DNA from: Ananas comosus
Lineage: Eukaryota > Streptophyta > Magnoliopsida > Poales > Bromeliaceae
DNA length: 64,000 bases
Assembly: GCF_001540865.1 (NCBI RefSeq)
Contig: NC_033632.1
Coordinates: 7,953,397 to 8,017,396, forward strand
Reading direction: 5' to 3'
Position numbers and translations under genes: made by a program. This document shows, one piece after another, positions 10,311 to 20,855 of the stretch; position 1 is the stretch's first letter, and the number at the start of each line of letters is the position of its first letter. The notes beneath the pieces are model-generated. The model worked only from the letters and a program-made list of their open reading frames with translations, ran no database searches and was not told the DNA's origin.

Positions 10311-10846
10311 GAGTTGAGCTAGAATACTATCGATAGCAAACGGGCTACGTTGCCACCCATTTGTTTTCGATGATAGAGCCTCCAAATCGACGATCGGCAC
10401 CGTTGAACATGATCTATACCATTTGAAGTGTTTAGAAATCAAATTTCATACATTTTCGATATTGTTATCTTATCCATCGAGTGGACACAAAAATGAACGG
10501 CTGAAAATGAATATTCCTTAAAAAATGATGATAGGAGCCTTGTAATCAAAATCAAGAGTATAGATCTTGTTTTAAATAGTTTAATGAATTTTCTAATAAA
10601 AATTCAATTGATTTGGATATCTTTACGCCGTTAAACGAGAAAACGACTCATATCGACCATTAAAATTACAAATTTTGAAACCCTTTGATCATTAGGTAAA
10701 TGATGTCGAAAAGATTTGAAATTTGATTTCTAAACACTTAATGTGGTATAGATCATGTTCAACGATGCCGATCGTCGATTTGGAGGCTCTATCACCGAAA
10801 ACAAATGAGTGGCAACGAAGCTATCGATAGTATTCTAGCTCAACTC
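10311..10846. mobile_element. MITE, large-core type, stem CTATCGATAG
   Basis: A complete copy of about 536 bp. The tips are GAGTTGAGCTAGAATACTAT and the inverse ATAGTATTCTAGCTCAACTC. The TIR continues through TCCAAATCGACGATCGGCAC, so the arms exceed 100 bp. The core matches the other large-core copies (TTTTCGATATTGTTATCTTA, GGTAAATGATGTCGAAAAG). Flanking DNA is (TA)n on both sides. Confidence 0.85.
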
Positions 10847-10860
10847 CATATATATATATA

Positions 10861-11418
10861 GGCTAGGGCTACTATACTCTTATGAGTATGAAGGATGACT
10901 ATAGAGCCCTTCATACTCATAAGTTGTTTTCAATGATGGAGCTTCCGAATTGACGAACTACTCTGTTAAATATGATTTAGAGTATTTGAAACTTCTAGAA
11001 AATAAATTTCATAATTTTTCGAAATCATAATAAAGTTCATCAAGCGGATATAAAATGGACGGTCAAAATCGAACGACATCTTAAAAATGTATGATCGGAT
11101 CCTTCAATTTAAGATCAGAGTTATTGATCTCTATCTATGTAGTGAATAAAATTTTCTATCAAAAATTCGACCAATTTCGATTCTTTTACACCGTTAAACT
11201 AGCAAATTTCCTATACCGGCCATTAAAAATTGTCAATTTTGTGACCTTTTGATCGTAAGGTAAATGATGTTGAAAAATTATAAAATTTTATCTCTAGACA
11301 TTTTAAATGCTTTAGATAACGTTTAACGGTGTGGATCGTCGATTGGGAAGCTCTATCATCAAAAACAACTTATGAGTACGAGGGCGATCGTACTCATAAG
11401 AGTATAGTAGCCGGATTC
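10861..11418. mobile_element. MITE, large-core type, stem CTTATGAGTA
   Basis: Starts GGCTAGGGCTACTATACTCT and ends in the inverse AGAGTATAGTAGCCGGATTC. The inner TIR is the large-core version (GGAGCTTCCGAATTGACGA), but the tip and hairpin stem CTTATGAGTA/TACTCATAAG are the same as in the small-core element at 964-1192. Confidence 0.85.
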
Positions 11419-11436
11419 TATATATATATATATATA

Positions 11437-11970
11437 GAGTGAGGCTACTATGCTTCTGGAAGCATGGAGCCTTCTGTGCTTCCAGATCGTTTTCGATGTT
11501 GCGACTTTTGAATCGTCGATCAGCTCCATTAAACTTGATCTAAAGTATTTGAAGTACTTAGAAAATAAATTTTATGATTTTTCAATATCATTTGCCTAGT
11601 GATCGAAGGGGCTCAAAATCAATAATTTTAATGGCCGTTGTGAGCCGTTTGCAAGTTTAACGGTATAGAAATATCCAAATCACGTGAAATTTTGATAGAA
11701 AATTCTTTATACCATAAAAAACAAGATCAATATCTTTGATCTAAAATTTTAATGTCATATTATCACATTTTGTAAGATTTTTATTTTCAGCCGTTGATTT
11801 TGAACCCCTTAGTTCACTAGGCAAATGATATCGAAAAATTGCAAATTTATTTTCTAGGTACTTCAAATACTCTAGATCAAGTTTAACGGAGCCGATCGAC
11901 GATTCGAAAGTCGCAACATCAAAAACGACCTGGAAGCACGGAAGGTTCCGTGCTTCCAAAAGCATAGTGG

Positions 11971-11973
<3 letters not shown>
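11437..11973. mobile_element. MITE, large-core type, stem CTGGAAGCA
   Basis: Complete copy. The left end GAGGCTACTATGCTTCTGGA carries the stem CTGGAAGCAT...GTGCTTCCAG, and the right end has the same stem in inverse (CTGGAAGCACGG...CCGTGCTTCCA) before AAAGCATAGTGGCCTC. It is followed by a (CT)n tract. Confidence 0.85.
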
Positions 11974-12009
<36 letters not shown>

Positions 12010-12153
12010 GGTTCCGATCCAAAGTTGCCATAAATGTGGATACTATACACCTAGATTGCGGTCAATATATCCGTGACATGCCTTCTTAGTCCATACATCA
12101 TTGCCGGTCGTGTTTTCTGGCGCATTACTACATATCAACTCTTTTTATCGTAT
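11974..12153. repeat. CT microsatellite, then about 140 bp unassigned
   Basis: (CT)n runs to about 12010. From 12011 to 12153 I see nothing recognisable. The stretch ends at a single N (12154) that directly abuts the inside of a MITE. Confidence 0.6.
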
Positions 12154-12154
12154 N

Positions 12155-12605
12155 CGTTAGACTTGATCTAGCATATTTGAAGTATCTAGGAAATAAATTT
12201 TGTGATTTTTCGATATCATTTACCTAACGATCGAAAGGGTTCGAAATCAACGGCTAAAAATGAAAATCTCACAAAAAATGGTGATATAGCATTAAAATTT
12301 TCGATCAAAGATATTGATCTTGTTGTAAATAGTATAAAGAATTTTCTATCAAAATTTCATCTGATTTGAATACTTCTACACCGTTAAACTTGCAAACGGT
12401 ATACATCAACCATTAAAAATTGTTGATTTTGAATCCTTTCGATCGCTAGGAAAATGATACTGAAAAGTCACAAAATTTATTTTCTAAGTACTTCAAATAT
12501 GCTAGATCAAGTCTAACGGAGCCGATCATCGGTTCGGAAGCTCCATCATCGAAAACGGCTTAGAAGCACGGAGGCCTCCGTGCTCCTAATAGCACACAAG
12601 ACCTA

Positions 12606-12608
<3 letters not shown>
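12155..12608. mobile_element. MITE, large-core type, left end missing at an N
   Basis: Begins inside the inner TIR (CGTTAGACTTGATCTAGCAT) directly after the N at 12154, and runs to the right end CGGAGGCCTCCGTGCTCCTA and ACAAGACCTACTC. The left tip and hairpin are absent, possibly an assembly artefact rather than a biological truncation. Confidence 0.75.
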
Positions 12609-12649
<41 letters not shown>

Positions 12650-12651
<2 letters not shown>

Positions 12652-13193
12652 AGCTAGGCTAGTATACTATCGGTAGCACGAAGACCTCCGTGCTACCAAG
12701 TAGTTTTCAATGATGCAACTTCCAAATCGACGATCGGCTCCGTTAGACTTGATCTATACTACTGAAAATATTTGGAAACTAAATTTCATAATTTTTCGGC
12801 ATCATTTACCTATCAAACGAGTAGTCTAAAAATGAACGGCTGAAAATAAAAACTTCATAAAAAATAATAATAAAAGACTTGAATTTAAAATCAGAGGTAC
12901 TAATCTTACTCTAAATAATAAAAAGAATTTTCTATAAAAATTTTATCAAATTTGGATTGTTTTACACCGTTAAATTCACAAACGCATCACATCTACCATT
13001 AAAATTGTCAATATTTGGACCTTTTGATCACCAGCCAAATGATATTGTAAAATTATGAAATTTAGTTTCCAAATACTTTTATTAGCGTAGATCAAGTCTA
13101 ACGAAGACGATCGTCGATTTGGAAGCCGTATTATTGAAAACAACTTGGTAGCACAGAGGCCTCCGTGCTACCGATAGTATACCAGCCTAGCTC
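12650..13193. mobile_element. MITE, large-core type, stem GGTAGCACG
   Basis: Complete 544-bp copy between (TA)n and (AC)n. The left end GGAGCTAGGCTAGTATACTA is followed by the hairpin GGTAGCACG...CGTGCTACC. The right end repeats it in inverse before GATAGTATACCAGCCTAGCTC. The inner TIR (AATCGACGATCGGCTCCGTT) matches the other large-core copies. Confidence 0.88.

Positions 13194-13246
<53 letters not shown>
13194..13246. repeat. AC/AT microsatellite
   Basis: (AC)n followed by (AT)n between two MITEs. Confidence 0.9.
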
Positions 13247-13247
<1 letters not shown>

Positions 13248-13477
13248 ATTATGTTACTATACTATTAATAATACCAAGTGCTTGGTGCTATTAGATTTTT
13301 CAATCTTTAGATGAAGAAATGTACGGTTAGGATGATAGTGATCTCCTAAGATTGAATGGGTGGTTGGTTGAATAGTATGATCTAACGAGTGGAAAAGATC
13401 AAAGGGGTAGATCTAACGGCGAAAAACTCGATAGCACCAAGCACTTGGTACTATCGATAGTATAGTAGCCGAACTCT
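13247..13477. mobile_element. MITE, small-core type, stem ACCAAG/CTTGGT
   Basis: 231 bp. The core is the one in 964-1192 (TGTACGGTTAGGATGATAGTG and GGGTGGTTGGTTGAATAGTA). Each end instead carries a different hairpin: AATAATACCAAGTGCTTGGT on the left and its inverse ACCAAGCACTTGGTACTATC on the right. Confidence 0.85.
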
Positions 13478-14661
13478 ATATATATGACTTCTAAAAGAAG
13501 GCTGAAAATTGTTATGCGAATGGACTTCCATAAGATGCGGTGGAAATTATATATACCACACAATCGTCAAAGGAATTATATCCAAGGCTAGAGTTTTTAA
13601 TCCAAGGAAAAGGTGAAATGTATAAATCCCACGTCGCAATAAAGATTATACCCAAGGCTAGAGTTCATTATCCATATCCAGAACATCAATCCCCAAATAA
13701 AGAAGGCCTAAGATTCAAGTAGTCAAACCAAAAGATGATAATCTTTCTACTTCTAGACTCCTTTCCCGTGCTTAGAGAAAAATTGAATTGCTAGAATCAG
13801 TTGTGCATACTCCAAGCAATTTTTACATATCATAAGTGGAAGATTGACAACATAGTGTATAATGCTGAAAATTAATTAAGCCATGAAGCTTCCTCCTCTT
13901 CACTAAGACCCACTCTATAATTGCCACTATTCTTTACAAGTTCTCTGTCCTCCAATTTCTCTATTTTATAAGTTCTCTCTCCTCCTCGAATTTCTCTACT
14001 TTCAAACATCTAGCAAGTCCAAATCCACATTATCTAAGGCCTATTTGGATGTCACCATGATGATGTGCAAGGTCCTGAAACTGATGAGGATTTAGAGTGA
14101 TGTGCTTGAACTTTTGATGCCATGCATGTAGTTTAGTTTTTCCTTGCATTTTTAGTTTGCAATGCATCTTATGAGCATGTATGTTAGTTTTTTCTTAATG
14201 TTCTTGAAATTATGTTGCTTATGTTGCTTTCATTACTTATCTTTGCTAGCTCGTAATTTGGTATGTTCTTTCTTTGACAGTATGTTGAAAAAAGGGGGAA
14301 AGAGATGTAGACAAGGAAAGATGAGAGATAAATGAACATAGAACATAGAGGAGATGCATGAACATAGGGGGAGAAAATTTTAACAATAGCTTGTAACAAC
14401 AACAATTTTCGAGAATGTGTTTGGCGAGGCGTACAAAACTCCAAGGCTCCATAGTATCTAATTCATAAATTCGTTTTAGGAGTCATACTTAATGTAAGCT
14501 TGAACTTAATGTAATTTGATAATTTTTTTTTTGTCTTTCACGCGAGGGGTTTCATCATTTAGGTGATTGCAATGAACTCCCTTTTTTTTGGTGAGTTTAG
14601 TGTGGTGAGAGTTTCTTATGTAATTTTTACATTTTGTCACGAAATTGCCAAAGAAAGAGAT
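13478..14661. other. Unassigned AT-rich DNA, probably internal 3' part of a copia-like element
   Basis: No domain is recognisable. A short internal repeat occurs at 13570-13670 (ATCCAAGGCTAGAGTT and ACCCAAGGCTAGAGTT). The last part is non-coding, and GCCAAAGAAAGAGAT just before 14662 looks like the purine tract that precedes a copia 3' LTR. Open frames here are short and unconvincing. Confidence 0.35.
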
Positions 14662-15199
14662 TGTTACGGATTTAATGTTGGCATATTTAGTGAACGACCA
14701 AGTCGGAGTCTTGAAGAGGTTGAGAAGTGAAGATTAAGTGAAGATCAAGTTTTGAATACTTGAAGATCCGAAGCAGTAATTCATGACACTTGGTAAGTTT
14801 TTATAATGTTTATCGTGGTTTCAGGAATATTCATGTTTTGGAATATGTTTATAAGTAATTTAATCTCATTGAGTTGGCTTAGAATCGTATTAAGGAACTT
14901 AAAGAGCTGAAAATGAAGTTTCTAACTTTGAATTTTGGAATCTAGAATCAGTTTTCACAAAAAACAGAAGACTGAAAAATTGGTTACTGCAGTGCATTCC
15001 GAAAACTATATTTAAATTGCTGAATTTGACACTTTCTAAAGTTCAGTTTCTGAAATCTCATATTAGTTTTCGGAATCTAAGTCAGTTTTTCAAATTTCTT
15101 CTTTCCAATTTACAGGTTACAACGCAGTTTTCCGGAAATCACTTTCAGAGTCTTGAATCTAGTTCCCAAAATGAGAATTAGAGTTCTAATCCAACACAT

Positions 15200-16227
15200 A
15201 AAATGGAGGATCTAGAAATTTTTTCTAGTGGGTCAATATATAACGGAGAAAAAACATACAGAATATAAAAGAAAAAAGTGAACTAGTCATTAAAATTGAT
15301 TTCTTTTACAATTGTTCCCGATGTGTCATCGTGTTCTGAAAATGATGCATCATAGCTTCATTGGAAACACCATCAAATATATATTTTTCTATATAAGTCA
15401 CCAAACAATCGTTCATCAATTTATCACATACAATTGAACAGTTTATTCTTCATAAAATTCATCATAGAAAAAGCTCATTCCACTGTCGCGGTAACAACTA
15501 ATAGAATTAATGCCAACATCAAAAGTAAATAAACTCGCGAATACACTACATGCTTATTTATCTCAACCAACTTTTGTAAAAGATCACAAATTGCTCTCAA
15601 GTTATAAATCTTTCATCTTGACGTACATCAACAATGAATTTTTCAAGTTGGTGTTCAAGTGCCAAATCAGCAGTTGAAAACTCATTCCAATAAAATACAA
15701 AGTACAAGTAAGAAAAGAACTAATGTCCTTGTTGTATTTTTATATACCATAACAGCATAAGACAACTACTATTCATATTATAAATAAAAAGAATAAATTC
15801 ACAATTAAAGAAAGCAAATAAGCATCCATACACATACATTATACTTTGCATCCCAACTAAAAAAATTGGAATAAAAGAAATTTACTAGCACCTACATAGG
15901 ATTGGATTTGGCTTTTGGAATATTAATCAGTAATTAGATTAAATATGATTGCGCGAGAGGAAAAAGATAGAGATTATGTGGGGTAAAAGAGGCTAGGGTT
16001 TTTTTATTAAACAAATCTTTTTTTGGCCCTTTTGCTGCTGCTAAAAAAAAGAAAATGAGTTAGCAGGTCCAATTTCATCGAACCTACTATGGGTCTTTTC
16101 ACCTAGTCTTATTTGACCCTACTTTGGGGTCAACTTTGAACCCAAAATGGAATCAACTATGCAAAAATGGCCATTATGGCCTTTCTTGCATTATCCTGAG
16201 TTGAGGATTTAAATGAATCCGCCACTG
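15200..16227 (-). mobile_element. hAT transposon remnant inside the LTR
   Basis: The right tip reads GAATCCGCCACTG, the inverse of the common plant hAT tip CAGTGGCGGATTC. The left tip AAATGGAGGATCTAG is a decayed match. The 8 bp outside the tips are AACACATA (15192-15199) and TACTCATA (16228-16235), which agree at 6 of 8 positions, as expected for an old hAT insertion. The inside carries a transposase fragment on the minus strand. The element is far shorter than an autonomous hAT, so it is internally deleted. Confidence 0.75.
15315..15680 (-). pseudogene. hAT transposase C-terminal (dimerisation) fragment
   Basis: The minus strand reads FSTADLALEHQLEKFIVDVR, QDERFI, then LRAICDLLQKLVEINKHVVY, VYLLLMLALILLVVTATVE, stop, AFSMMNFMKNKLFNCM, a frameshift, then DKLMNDCLVTYIEKYIFDGV and NEAMMHHFQNTMTHR. 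This is the hATC dimerisation region of TTF-type zinc-finger hAT transposases common in plants. The stop falls in the usually conserved VERAFS block, where Arg is replaced by TGA. With one more frameshift and no N-terminal zinc finger or catalytic core, it is inactive. Confidence 0.85.
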
Positions 16228-16509
16228 TACTCATAGATATTCCAAAGCTATAAACATGTATCCAAGGATTCTGAAACATGGAATCCACATAGAATACACC
16301 TGAGAGCAACCCTAGAGGCTTAAGATCGGTTATAAATTATTTTCTTTCATAAAGCCTCTTCCGAATCAATTCTTGAAGCCCTAATTTGATGTCGACATAA
16401 ACATTTAATCCGGTCATTGCTAAGAGATTTCTTGGACCATGCTTTCATGATACTCTAAGCAAGAAATTACCACAAACCTTTCTTTTTCTTGCTCCTGACA
16501 GAGTGTGCG

Positions 16510-17497
16510 TCTCACATATAAGAGACTTAGACACTAGTAATAATAACTGGGCTTAAGCATTTTGGGTCGGTGTTTGGGCCCAACGAGTTATTGTTGCTAG
16601 TGGGCTGGGTCGTTACATTACACATGTCCAGCTGGTGAACTGGCTCTGATACCAAATGTAACGACCAAGCCCACTAGCAACAATAACTCGTTGGGCCCAA
16701 CCACCTGCCCAAAATGCTTAAGCCCAGTTATTATTACTAGTGTCTAAGTCTCTTATATGTAAGAGACTCCCCCCGTTAAGGCCCTGACGTCCTCGTCAGT
16801 CCAATCACACACACAGCCCAAGATCACCAGGCGATGTGAGACTCATCTCGCTAGCCTTGTTATCCAGACCATGGCATAGCCGGTCACCTTGTCATTCAGA
16901 CTCCGGCATAACCTATCATCTTGTCTTTCAGACCCTGGCTCAGCCGAGACTCGCCACACATTTCCGGCTGGTGAACTGGCTCTAATACCAAATGTAACGA
17001 CCCAGCCCACTAGCAACAATAACTCATTGGGCCCAAACACCGACCCAAAATGTTTAAGCCCAGTTATTATTACTAGTGTCTAAGTCTCTTATATACCCAA
17101 TCACATCCCCATTCCTATCCGACGTGGGATTATTGGGGATGTGATTGGGTATATAAGAGACTTAGACACTAGTAATAATAACTGGGCTTAAGCATTTTGG
17201 GTCGGTGTTTGGGCCCAACGAGTTATTGTTGCTAGCGGGCTGGGTCGTTACATTACACATGTCCAGCTGGTGAACTGGCTCTGATACCAAATGCAACGAC
17301 CTAGCCCACTAGCAACAATAACTCGTTGGACCCAACCACCTGCCCAAAATGCTTAAGCCTAGCTATTATTACTAATGTCTAAGTCTCTTATATGTGAGAG
17401 ACTGCCCCCGTTAAGGCCCTGACGTCCTCGTCAGTCCAATCACACACACAGCCCAAGATCACCAGGCGATGTGAAACTAATGGGCTAGGTCGTTACA
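16510..17497. mobile_element. Rearranged TRIM cluster (small LTR elements in both orientations)
   Basis: Built from pieces of the TRIM whose intact copy is at 37848-38322. LTR tips TGTAACGACC and GGTCGTTACA recur. The inverse of an initiator-Met primer-binding site (GGCTCTGATACCA) occurs three times. Internal sequence (CCGTTAAGGCCCTGACG) occurs twice. A 328-bp block is repeated directly at a distance of 635 bp (16516-16843 and 17151-17478). Possible 5-bp flanks are GTGCG (16505-16509) and GTGCA (17498-17502), matching at 4 of 5. There is no coding sequence. Confidence 0.75.
16993..17252. repeat. 260-bp near-perfect palindrome
   Basis: Arms of 118 bp (16993-17110 and 17135-17252) with a 24-bp centre and only about three mismatches. 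Each arm is a TRIM LTR part, ending outward in TGTAACGACCC and GGGTCGTTACA. Confidence 0.9.
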
Positions 17498-17885
17498 GTG
17501 CACCATGGATTCATCATGTGCATCATGAATTCGACCTGTTGAAGGCATTTCGTGGATTTGAGACGTGTTGGTTGTGGATTCGGGTGGCATTCGTGGATTC
17601 GAACGTGGACGTGGACCAACTGCTCGTGGAGGACGAGATCTATAGTAAGGGTTAGGTTAAGTCCATGGATTCAATAATCAACTTGTACTCTTTTTATATA
17701 GTGGATTTATCGCATGATTGGTTTCGTGGATTTTACTTCAAGTTAGAGGTTTTTCACGCTAAGATTCTTGGTGTGTTATTTACTTTTTCTATATTTACTT
17801 TTTATTCATAAAGAATTGTTGGTTTCGCGGGTTTCACCTATTCACTCCGCCTCTAGGTGTATAATTACTTATTAGATTCTAAGGT

Positions 17886-18436
17886 TTCATAACTTTCAAG
17901 ACATGAAAGAAAATTAAAGGCGGCATGAAAGAAGGTCACAATGGTAATGAAAGAAAAATTAAGCATTAAAAGAGCGGTCAAGTCATAATCGCCTTAAACA
18001 CTGTTGAGAAGAAACATCGTGTGATGTAGAAGGATTTAGTTTCTAATTTCGTCAAATTGTAAAATTGTTTGAAGATTCATGTTTCCATAAGAAGCATAGC
18101 TTTATCTAGTTTATCTATTTTGATTTGAAAAGTAAGAACGAAAAAGAATAATGCCAAATGTGTGAAGATCAACTCAAATTTCAGCCTTCATTTAATCAAA
18201 TTCAAAATATGTTTATCAAATATCAAGTAAATCAGCTGTAGACAATTAGTACATAATTTCTTGGAAAATTATGGCAAATATTATATAGTTATTCTTATGA
18301 TTATTAGTCAATCAGGTGAGTTAAATCAAAATTTAAAAATTTTCTTTACGGTGACTGGCCACAATTAGTATATAATAATTATTAGTATAATTACGACATA
18401 ATAGTTATGACAAATAACTATGTGAAGCATGAAAGA

Positions 18437-18481
<45 letters not shown>

Positions 18482-18500
18482 TATAGAGAGAGAGAGAGAG
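17886..18500. other. Unassigned AT-rich DNA and TA/GA microsatellite
   Basis: No domain, RNA gene or known repeat seen. The stretch ends in (TA)n and (GA)n that lead into a MITE. Confidence 0.4.
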
Positions 18501-18728
18501 AGTTGGGCTGGAATACAATTGATAGTATTTGGCCTCTTTTGCTATCAAGTTTTTAACCTTTGGATGAGAAATTGTAGGGTTAGGATGATATTAGTCCCTT
18601 AGGGTTGAGTGGTCCCCACTGGGTTATAATATTTAATCCAATGGTTAGAAATGATCAAAGGAATTGATCCAAAGGCTAAAAACTTGATAGCAAAAAGGGG
18701 CAAATACTATTAATAGTATTCTAGCCCA
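18501..18728. mobile_element. MITE, small-core type, stem TTGATAG
   Basis: The core is the small type (TTGTAGGGTTAGGATGATAT, then a more diverged middle). The ends are AGTTGGGCTGGAATACAATT and the inverse AATAGTATTCTAGCCCA, each with the hairpin TTGATAG...CTATCAA. The tip resembles that of the large-core element at 10311-10846 (CTAGAATACTAT). A further tip fragment, GATAGCATAGTAGC, follows. Confidence 0.75.
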
Positions 18729-18769
18729 TCGATAGCATAGTAGCTATATATATATATATATATATTTGT

Positions 18770-18809
<40 letters not shown>

Positions 18810-19121
18810 CAACACTAGCTTCTCCAACATATTCACATATACAAGGAAATATTGTGTGAACCATAATCAGTCCAGTGCAAATTACCAACTCTTATCGAAT
18901 ACGTGATTATTAGTATTCATATGATTAGAATCTTGCAATTGAGCATCCTTATAATAAAGCACGAAATCTAAACCATGATTACATGAGTTTTCTCTAGTAG
19001 ATAACAAGAGTAGCTACGAAGTTTAATTCAAAGAAATTAATTAAAAAAGATTTGTTCAACCTAATTATCTAAATAACCAGCAGTTCATAAATAAAATTGC
19101 TAAACAATAACTAAGTGAAAT
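18729..19121. other. TA microsatellite and unassigned AT-rich DNA
   Basis: Two (TA)n tracts at 18744-18800, then about 320 bp in which I see no gene or repeat. Confidence 0.5.
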
Positions 19122-19250
19122 ACCATGTGTATATTATGGTTAGTAATAGCCCCTCCCCAACCTCTTGCAACCCCCGCCCTCCCTACCATGTGTATATTAC
19201 GGTTAGTGATAGCCTCTCCCCAACCTCCTCCTGCAACCCCCACCCTCCCC
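19122..19250. repeat. 63-bp tandem duplication, C-rich
   Basis: Two copies beginning ACCATGTGTATATTA(T/C)GGTT, at 19122 and 19185, each with CTCCCCAACCTC and CCCCC(G/A)CCCTCCC. Confidence 0.9.
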
Positions 19251-19497
19251 CTTCTATTTAATTACTTGTACAAAAGGATTTTCCATTAAAGTTGTCATAA
19301 TCAAATCTATTTAAGTTTTTAAATGAAGAAATCTTTTTTTCATTTCCCTACTAAAGTTTTTAAATGGAGAAATCCACACGAGTCATCTTGAACAAGTTAA
19401 TAGCACCCAAGAAGGAAGTTCTTGCTATCTTGTGAGCTAGCACTGGAACTTTCAAAAATTACCCTTTTCTTTTCAATGACATGAAATTACATTATGT

Positions 19498-19710
19498 ACT
19501 ATTCTATAGAAGCTAACTTCTTTTATATGCTAGAATTAGGTAGGCAATATGAAAGTTGATAATGTGACACTATTCTATAGAAGTTAACTTCTTTTATATG
19601 CTAGAATTAGGTAGGCAATATGAAAGTTGATAATGTGCCACTATTCTATAGAAGTTAACTTCTTTTATATGCTAGAATTAGGTAGACAATATGAAAGAAT
19701 AGTAGCTAAC
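19498..19710. repeat. 71-bp tandem triplication
   Basis: Copies start at 19498, 19569 and 19640 (ACTATTCTATAGAAG(C/T)TAAC ... AGGTAGGCAATATGAAAG). Confidence 0.92.
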
Positions 19711-19762
19711 TTCATATGCCTCTCTCTCTCTCTATCTCTCTCTCTCTCTCTCACACGCGCGC

Positions 19763-19840
19763 GCGCAAACATTTGCGTATATCAATAAGAAACTTTTCTT
19801 TCTCTCTCTCTCTGGCAAACATTTGTGTATATCAATAAGA

Positions 19841-19879
<39 letters not shown>

Positions 19880-20160
19880 CAAACATTTGTGAATATCAAT
19901 AAGAAACTTTTCTTACTCTCTCTCTCTCTCTTCCTTTTTGGCAAACATTTGTGTATATCAATAAGAAACTTTTCTTAATAGGTAATTTTCACAAAGTTCT
20001 GCTTTAGGAGTTTTATGCGCGCGTGTGTGTGTGTGTGTGTGTGTGTGTGTCTCTCTCTCTCTCTCTCTCCCCCCTTTTCTGGCAAACATTAGTGTATATC
20101 AATAAGAAACTTTTCTTCACAGGTAATTTTCACACAGTTCTACTTTAGGAGTTTTGTTGG
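19763..20160. repeat. Minisatellite of a 36-bp unit spaced by CT tracts
   Basis: Five copies of GCAAACATTTGTGTATATCA plus ATAAGAAACTTTTCTT lie at about 19766, 19814, 19878, 19939 and 20081, separated by (CT)n, (GC)n or (GT)n runs. The last two copies share an extra tail (GGTAATTTTCACA, TTTAGGAGTTTT). Confidence 0.9.
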
Positions 20161-20855
20161 AAGAAACGAGTTCTAACATAGAATAAAACCTGACAAAACA
20201 ATATTGCTCTCCGATGAGAATGACAAAGAAGTTTCTTGATGAGCCTTCCAAACCGAAGAATACTTATTATTGCTTATTTGGCATGCTTCTACTTTATCTT
20301 TCAGTTGCAATGGCAAATGGAAAGTATGGAGCTTCCAATGCAAATGGAAGCTGAAATGAGATTCCCCCTAATGTAGAAACGCAAATTTAAAGATTCGTGT
20401 ACTATGGGAGAAGCTATTGGAGGCATTTAATTATGTGCTTCACCTAATAGCACTAACGACTCACTTTGGCAGTGCCAACAAGCCCTAATAAAGTTCTCTT
20501 CTTTTCTTATTAAATTCCATATTTTGCCACTTCTCATTAGTCACTTGATACTGTGCACTACTAGATGGGGCATAGTTCTTTCACCTACATATCATATTGC
20601 AATTGGCACATAAATGAGTGAAGCTATTTACAACAGAGCTAGAGAAACTATGTCTAAAGAATAATGGACATAAATCCCCATAAGCTGAAAGAATGGAATG
20701 ATTCAAATAGACTAATAACATCAATATAGAAGCCAAACAGTATATATTGGAGAATTACATGCATGTACAAAGCAACAGCGCAAATAATCATAATTAAAAA
20801 GTAAAATTAACAAGCAATTAGCAAAGACAAAACAACGATGCATCACAAAACTCAC
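20161..20855. other. Probable intron 2 or flank of the host gene; nothing recognised
   Basis: AT-rich DNA downstream (minus strand) of the coding exon. No further exon of the gene was found here on the minus strand, and no transposon domain is visible. Confidence 0.35.

Larger units (their letters stand above)
14662..17885 (+). mobile_element. Copia-like 3' LTR, split by two insertions
   Basis: The LTR starts TGTTACGGATTTAATGTTGG directly after a purine-rich tract, as in many plant Ty1/copia elements. It is interrupted by a hAT element (15200-16227) and a TRIM cluster (16510-17497). The last portion (17498-17885) holds the usual copia LTR tail features: a promoter-distal T-rich stretch, ATTCATAAAGAATTGTTGG, and CACTCCGCCTCTAGGTGT near the end. 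The right tip is not a clean CA, so that border is approximate. No coding domain supports the copia assignment. Confidence 0.5.

Noticed and set aside
11741..12031. 96-residue minus-strand frame
   Set aside because: It reads through a CT microsatellite (Arg-Glu repeats) into the right half of a MITE.
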